A model generated the notes under the pieces. That model was not told the origin of the DNA. It ran no database searches and was given only the letters and a program-made list of their open reading frames with translations. From NCBI GenBank assembly GCA_030407005.1, contig JAUDYN010000011.1:1230501-1294500 (forward strand): a stretch of DNA of 64,000 bases. The letters are read 5' to 3'. The stretch is from Desarmillaria ectypa (Eukaryota > Basidiomycota > Agaricomycetes > Agaricales > Physalacriaceae). Shown piece after piece: positions 62,831-64,000 of this stretch (positions are counted from its first letter, which is position 1; every line of letters starts with the position of its first letter). The translations under genes and the position numbers were made by a program.

Positions 62831-64000
62831 CTACAACTGACTTACCTTCTCTAATAACATATTCTTACCTTTCATATCACCCTCCTTAATCTCCTTGACC
62901 ACATCGACGTCAAACCAAGACTTCACCAACTGCTTAGCCTTACCTCCGCTCAACGCCTCGGCAACCACAAAGGCACCATTCCGCTCACCCTTCGTACACA
63001 TCCCGACAATCACATCCTGCCCTAGAGTCTCAACGAACTGATCCGCAAAAATGGCCGAATCCCACCCGGGCACCTTTTCAACGGCATTACTCGCTCGATT
63101 GAAGTGCCCGCCCTGAAGGAGAGTCTTATACATGCGTGAAGTATGCGGGAGATCGATACCGTGTGGGTTAGCCAGGTCGGTTGACGGATAAGGAGCCGCA
63201 GCTGCTTTGAAGAGTGCTTCAACTGCCTTGGACTTGTCTACAAGGTAGAGATCAAAATTGGATGCTCGAAATTCAGAAGCGAGATGGGCGTACCGCCAGC
63301 CGCGTAAAGCAAAATCTCGGGGATGACTAGGCTTCCGCCAGGCTCCCGACTAATCTTTTCACCATTCTCAGTTATCCACGCAAGTAGATGCTCGCTGGCG
63401 CCGACGCGTATTTCATTTTGTCGGATATCCGCATCCTTTTTGCTCGTTCGGGATCTGATTTCATCGGTCTCCGTTATCGACGCTATCTGCGCGGGGGTGA
63501 AGTGTCGTCTGGTACGAGGAACCATTAGATAGAGGAGGGCTCTACGACCCTGCGGCGAAGGATACAACGTATCGGCTGCTTGCGTGATCTCGGGAACTAG
63601 GGTTTTCAGCACAAGCTTTGTGTCACTAGACGAAAAATGGTTCAATTAAAAAAAATGGAAGAGGACAACATACTTACTCAAGTACATCTATAGCTGTGAA
63701 CAGGACGAGCTGAGCCTCATCATTCGTGCACATCTTCCGAATGTGGGGCTTGAGTACTTTGAGAATCTGTTTTCGATCTTTTGCCGTTCCGCGTGCGAGG
63801 AACTCGCGCACAACTCGGCTCCCGTCTTTTGTATGGACCAGTTCAGCCAAAACTTCCTGACAGCTGTTGCACTGCGCTAAATGAAAGGAAAGGTTGCAAA
63901 AACTGATTGCGTACCATTCGAACATTTCGCGAAATTGCTTCTCACGTTCCTCTTCTTCACTTTCATTGACAGCTACGATGTATTCCCACAAGGCGCGATG
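62831..64000 (-). CDS. Puf6/PUM3-like RNA-binding protein, 3' part (runs off window)
   Basis: Three minus-strand exon segments (64,000-63,674; about 63,630-63,300; 63,240-62,831) encode the C-terminal half: Puf-type helical repeats (SCQEVLAELVHTKDGSRVVREFLARGTAKDRKQ, split here by an intron-like interruption upstream) followed by a CPL-like domain (KLVLKTLVPEI, GRRALLYLMVPR, GASEHLLAWI, FVVAEALSGGKAKQLVKSW). Puf6-type proteins act in nucleolar ribosome assembly and mRNA binding. The 5' part lies beyond position 64,000. The last codons before TAG 62,831 overlap a gtaagt, so a further 3' exon is possible. Confidence 0.8.

Overview
The window looks like genomic DNA of a basidiomycete fungus, most likely an agaricomycete. 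Genes are dense in short introns (about 50-60 nt). The gene content is fungal: a cellobiose-dehydrogenase-like GMC flavoenzyme, two pectin methylesterases, an H3K9-type SET methyltransferase, an F-box protein, an amino-acid permease and a Puf6-like protein. The transposons are a chromodomain Ty3/gypsy element, a DIRS-like relic, copia-like LTRs and pogo-like pieces. No rRNA, tRNA or CRISPR was found.

Layout. 1-2,112: no recognisable gene. 2,113-10,644 and 23,242-31,787 are the two arms of a very large inverted repeat around a 12.6 kb spacer. The inner 8,077 bp (2,568-10,644 against 23,242-31,318) match base for base wherever compared, at coordinates summing to 33,886, while the outer ~450 bp of the arms has diverged, mostly by C-T and G-A transitions. 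Each arm carries a nonsense-mutated GMC oxidoreductase, a small NIF3-like gene and a SUV39/Clr4-like methyltransferase gene. The methyltransferase is complete only in the left arm (6,778-11,159). In the right arm it is cut inside the SET domain and butts onto a truncated membrane-protein gene. The spacer holds a solo LTR, pogo-like pieces, a hypothetical gene, pectin methylesterase 1 and a second solo LTR.

31,788-52,925 is a transposon nest: copia-like LTRs, a CpG-depleted DIRS-like retroelement (RT/RNase H/tyrosine recombinase), two dead gypsy relatives in opposite orientation, and an inverted pair of a 1.35 kb repeat unit called X here. One X copy is split by a young 8.5 kb chromodomain gypsy element (40,522-49,034; LTRs nearly identical, 5-bp target duplication). 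Its pol frame is broken only by three TGA codons. It shows self-primed reverse transcription (LTR complementary to the primer site), a transmembrane ORF overlapping gag by 1 kb in another frame, and a tRNA T-arm-like hairpin between gag and pol. All three are also seen in older relatives in the window.

53,800-57,816 is a direct copy of 16,068-21,807 and contains pectin methylesterase 2. From 57,836 the window returns to ordinary genes: an F-box protein, an APC-family permease and the 3' part of a Puf6-like gene running off the right end.

Common thread. C-to-T decay (RIP-like, or methylation plus deamination) recurs: CGA to TGA stops in the gypsy pol and GMC genes, CpG-poor transposon relics, and CpG loss in duplicated flanks next to solo LTRs while the pectinase genes are spared. 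The H3K9 methyltransferase and the chromodomain integrase belong to the same heterochromatin theme, but any functional link here is inference.
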